The notes below the pieces were generated by a model. The model did not search any database. It had not been told where the DNA came from and was given only the letters and a program-made list of their open reading frames with translations. The translations under genes and the position numbers were made by a program. Below, one piece after another: positions 61,575 to 64,000 of a DNA stretch of 64,000 bases. The DNA lies in NCBI RefSeq assembly GCF_005503445.1, contig NZ_SCOH01000016.1, positions 44,110 through 108,109 of the forward strand, in the 5' to 3' direction. The stretch's first letter is position 1, and each line of letters opens with the position of its first letter. This stretch comes from Chitinivorax sp. B (lineage in GTDB: Bacteria > Pseudomonadota > Gammaproteobacteria > Burkholderiales > SCOH01).

Positions 61575-64000
61575 ATGGCGCAGTTGAATCGTGATACCCG
61601 GCCGCAACGCCGGTCGTTTGCAGCTTCCATGCGGGCTCTGGAGCCACGCATCATGTTCGATGCTGCAGTGGCCCCCACGTTGGCCGATATGGCAGCAGAA
61701 GTCAGCCAGCCCATCGGTATTGCCAATACGCATGATGCCCTGGCACCTGTCACACCCAATTTGGCCGGACACCGTGCGGTGGTATTTGTTGACAACGCAG
61801 TCAGAAATTATCAGCAACTGGTTGGATCGATCGCACCAGAGGCTGAAATTGTCTTGCTGGACCATACGCAGGATGGCTTGGGTCAGATGTCTGCCTATTT
61901 GGCGGGGCGCCAAGGTTTCGATGCCATCCATGTCATCAGCCACGGCAATAGCGGCACGCTTTATCTGGGTACTACCCGGCTGGACAATTCGACACTGAAT
62001 CAGCACACCGCTGCGTTGACTACCATTGGTCAAGCATTGACTGCCCAGGGGGATCTGCTGCTTTATGGCTGCGATGTCGCGGCAAACGAATCTGGTGCAA
62101 CATTTGTCAACCAGCTGTCGACCCTGACGGGTGCGGATATTGCGGCCTCAACCGATCGAACCGGTACATTGCACCTGGGGGGAGATTGGATACTGGAGGC
62201 TAGGACTGGAACCATCGAAGCATTGTCTGTGTTGTCGGCGGACGGTGCGCGAGCGTACAACGATCTGCTGGCATTGCCATCTGCCAACCAATCGTTCAGC
62301 ACCACCTATTACAACAACAACCGTGGTGCCAATACAGTCGATGGATTCACCATTACAGCAGGCGCCAGTACGACAATTTTGACGACATCCACGTCAATCT
62401 ATATCAACGGAACCAACGTCAGTGGCGGTAACAAGTTCGGCACCATCGTCTGGACGGCAGACAATACCGACTTGGCGACGTTCGATCTGGATACGTTGAC
62501 CGTGACCAACCTGGGGGGTAACTTCCAGATTGAGGTTTCCGCCACTTCTGGTGGCAATCCCGTGACCCAAACGGCCAATATCTTGACGGGGTCAGGTACC
62601 ACAGCAATTGATATCGATGCGACACAATTCAACGATATCTCCAGCTTTACCATCAAAGTCACCAACACCAGCGGCGCTAGCACACAGAACATCGATCTCG
62701 TGTCGATGGTATTGGCGGATCTGAAGGCACCGGTTTCAAACAATGCACCGGTCAACACAGTACCCAGCGCGCAGACTTTCAATGAAGATGGTAGCAAGAC
62801 CTTTTCCAGCGGTGGCAGCAATGCCATTTCCGTCAGTGATGCAGATGGCGACAACCTGACTGTAACGCTATCTGCAACGGGGGTCAGTGGGTCGTTGGTG
62901 TTGGCGACCACAGCCGGCCTGACCATGATCGACGGCGATGGTAGTGACGGTACCTTGAGCTTCAGCGGTGCGGCAGCCAATATCAATACCGCGATGAATG
63001 GCCTGGTTTACACCCCGACCGCCAACGCCAATGGCGCTGCAACATTGCAGATTGTGACCAGCGACGGGGTTGCCAGCGATACCGATACCGTAGCAATGAC
63101 GGTAACGGCCGTGAACGATGTCCCGACCGATATCGGGCTCAGTGCTTCGTCGGTGAACCAGTCTGGCGGTACCAATGCCACCGTCGGCACGTTGAGTGCG
63201 ACGGATATTGACTCGGCCTCGTTTACCTATACCTTGGTAAGTGGCGTAGGCGATACGGATAATGCATCCTTCAACATCAGCGGTAGCACGTTGCGTGCTA
63301 ACAACGCGGCTGTCATGAGTGCCGGCGTTTACTCGATCAGGGTGAGGGTGGACGACGGTGCCAGTGGCACCTATGAAGAGGTGATGAGCATCACCGTTGT
63401 GGACAATGTGGCTCCGACCGTAACTTCAAGCAGCTCGGCATCGGCGGCCAATGCAAGCAGCGCGACCTATACGGTGGTATTCAGCGAGAGCGTCACCGGT
63501 GTCGACCTGAGCGACTTCACGTTGACGACGACAGGTACGGCGGCAGGTACCCTGGCCAGCATCAGTGGCAGTGGCACCACCTATACCATTACCGTCAATG
63601 GTATCAGCGGCAGTGGCACCATGGCGGTGGATCTGAACGGCGCGGGGACCAGTATCATCGATGCCAATGGCAATGCCATCGGTGGTGGCTTCAGTGGCAC
63701 CGCACGGACGGTGGATCTGGATGCCCCAACGGTGAACGCCAGCAGCTCGGCATCGGCGGCCAATGCAAGCAGCGCGACCTATACGGTGGTATTCAGCGAG
63801 AGCGTCACCGGTGTCGACCTGAGCGACTTCACGTTGACGACGACAGGTACGGCGGCGGGCACCCTGGCCAGCATCAGTGGCAGTGGCACCACCTATACCA
63901 TCACCGTCAATGGTATCAGCGGCAGTGGCACCATGGCGGTGGATCTGAACGGCGCGGGGACCAGTATCATCGATGCCAATGGCAATGCCATCGGTGGTGG
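61575..64000 (+). CDS. Giant DUF4347 repeat adhesin (3' partial)
   Basis: Open to the window end: 808 codons seen and no stop. The N-terminus has no signal peptide but the LEPRIMFDAA motif (residues 22-31) found in large T1SS-type surface proteins. A DUF4347 domain spans about 67-215: AVVFVDNAVRNYQQL, VISHGNSGTLYLG, LLLYGCDVAANESG. A beta-rich domain (about 240-390), VCBS/cadherin-like repeats (NAPVNTVPSAQTFNEDG; AVNDVPTDIGLSASS) and then 104-residue Ig-like repeats from codon 619 follow. AGGAG precedes the ATG at 61575. It is likely a secreted adhesin. Confidence 0.85.
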   Translation, partial: MAQLNRDTRPQRRSFAASMRALEPRIMFDAAVAPTLADMAAEVSQPIGIANTHDALAPVTPNLAGHRAVVFVDNAVRNYQQLVGSIAPEAEIVLLDHTQDGLGQMSAYLAGRQGFDAIHVISHGNSGTLYLGTTRLDNSTLNQHTAALTTIGQALTAQGDLLLYGCDVAANESGATFVNQLSTLTGADIAASTDRTGTLHLGGDWILEARTGTIEALSVLSADGARAYNDLLALPSANQSFSTTYYNNNRGANTVDGFTITAGASTTILTTSTSIYINGTNVSGGNKFGTIVWTADNTDLATFDLDTLTVTNLGGNFQIEVSATSGGNPVTQTANILTGSGTTAIDIDATQFNDISSFTIKVTNTSGASTQNIDLVSMVLADLKAPVSNNAPVNTVPSAQTFNEDGSKTFSSGGSNAISVSDADGDNLTVTLSATGVSGSLVLATTAGLTMIDGDGSDGTLSFSGAAANINTAMNGLVYTPTANANGAATLQIVTSDGVASDTDTVAMTVTAVNDVPTDIGLSASSVNQSGGTNATVGTLSATDIDSASFTYTLVSGVGDTDNASFNISGSTLRANNAAVMSAGVYSIRVRVDDGASGTYEEVMSITVVDNVAPTVTSSSSASAANASSATYTVVFSESVTGVDLSDFTLTTTGTAAGTLASISGSGTTYTITVNGISGSGTMAVDLNGAGTSIIDANGNAIGGGFSGTARTVDLDAPTVNASSSASAANASSATYTVVFSESVTGVDLSDFTLTTTGTAAGTLASISGSGTTYTITVNGISGSGTMAVDLNGAGTSIIDANGNAIGG
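63429..64000 (+). repeat. Near-identical 312-bp tandem repeats in the adhesin
   Basis: Unit 1 is 63429-63740; unit 2 starts at 63741 and runs past the window end. The repeat is 104 codons and keeps the reading frame. Over the 260 bases of unit 2 seen, only a few bases differ (for example near 63548/63860 and 63592/63904), so the units are recent or kept alike by recombination. Each encodes a domain with VVFSESVTGVDLSDFTL and ISGSGTMAVDLNG motifs. Confidence 0.9.

Noticed and set aside
61350..62986. Minus-strand frames opposite the DUF4347 adhesin
   Set aside because: They are shadows. The plus strand has an unbroken frame with DUF4347 and repeat domains and a good ribosome site.
1..64000. 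CRISPR arrays, insertion sequences, rRNA operons
   Set aside because: No regularly spaced repeats, transposase-like frames or rRNA sequences were seen on reading either strand.

Overview
The window reads as the chromosome of a Gram-negative betaproteobacterium, most likely of the Neisseriales. This is inferred from gene order (rplM-rpsI-argC-erpA; yceD-rpmF-plsX-fabH-fabD-fabG-acpP-fabF followed by pabB-pabC; thiL-pgpA), from a ubiquinone gene (coq7), and from outer-membrane and type V-like proteins. There is no rRNA, CRISPR array, integrase or transposase. One tRNA-Arg(CCT) is present.

Layout. 1-8.5 kb: the tail of a secreted GH5-type glycosidase with a ricin lectin, a membrane protein, a secreted SH3-like protein, an ArsR repressor coupled to a fatty-acid desaturase, a methyltransferase, a GNAT enzyme and an M1 peptidase lipoprotein. 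8.5-12 kb: a phosphate acetyltransferase fused to a hot-dog domain, acetate kinase and enoyl-ACP reductase FabI in one operon. 12-20 kb: a GNAT gene flanked by four copies of one palindrome, PPK2, a PlpD-like patatin/barrel protein, MsrB, a decayed solute-binding protein beside an intact relative, and a ricin lectin fused to a thaumatin-like domain. 20-24 kb: an AGCS symporter, PssA and a two-gene module that may be an amidase effector with its immunity protein. 24-29 kb: an uncharacterised GbsR-controlled cluster (SRPBCC, DUF2269, SDR-DoxX, two DCC1 thiol proteins, methyltransferase) with the same 20-bp operator in front of both halves. 30.5-35 kb: a complete NAD salvage set (NadM-Nudix, NadV, PnuC, NadR). 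35-40 kb: housekeeping genes ppa, coq7, osmC, rplM, rpsI, argC and erpA, with a candidate small RNA before rplM. 40-48 kb: a glycerol ABC importer operon (glpS-T-P-Q, a DUF2160 gene, glpV) with glpD. 48-60 kb: maf, the fatty-acid synthesis operon, folate genes, thiL and pgpA. 60.8-64 kb: a tail-collar-domain protein and the start of a very large DUF4347 adhesin with near-identical 312-bp tandem repeats, cut by the window end.

How the genes work together. Several groups point to lipid and envelope metabolism (desaturase, fab operon, FabI operon, PssA, PgpA, PlpD-like protein). Others supply carbon and cofactors (glycerol uptake and oxidation, NAD salvage, folate, thiamine-PP). The lectin/glycosidase, lectin/thaumatin and giant adhesin genes suggest life on polysaccharide or eukaryotic surfaces. 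The features most worth follow-up are the GbsR cluster with its duplicated operator, the TCCACA-N5-TGTGGA palindrome family, the small RNA before rplM, the putative effector/immunity pair and the tandem-repeat adhesin.
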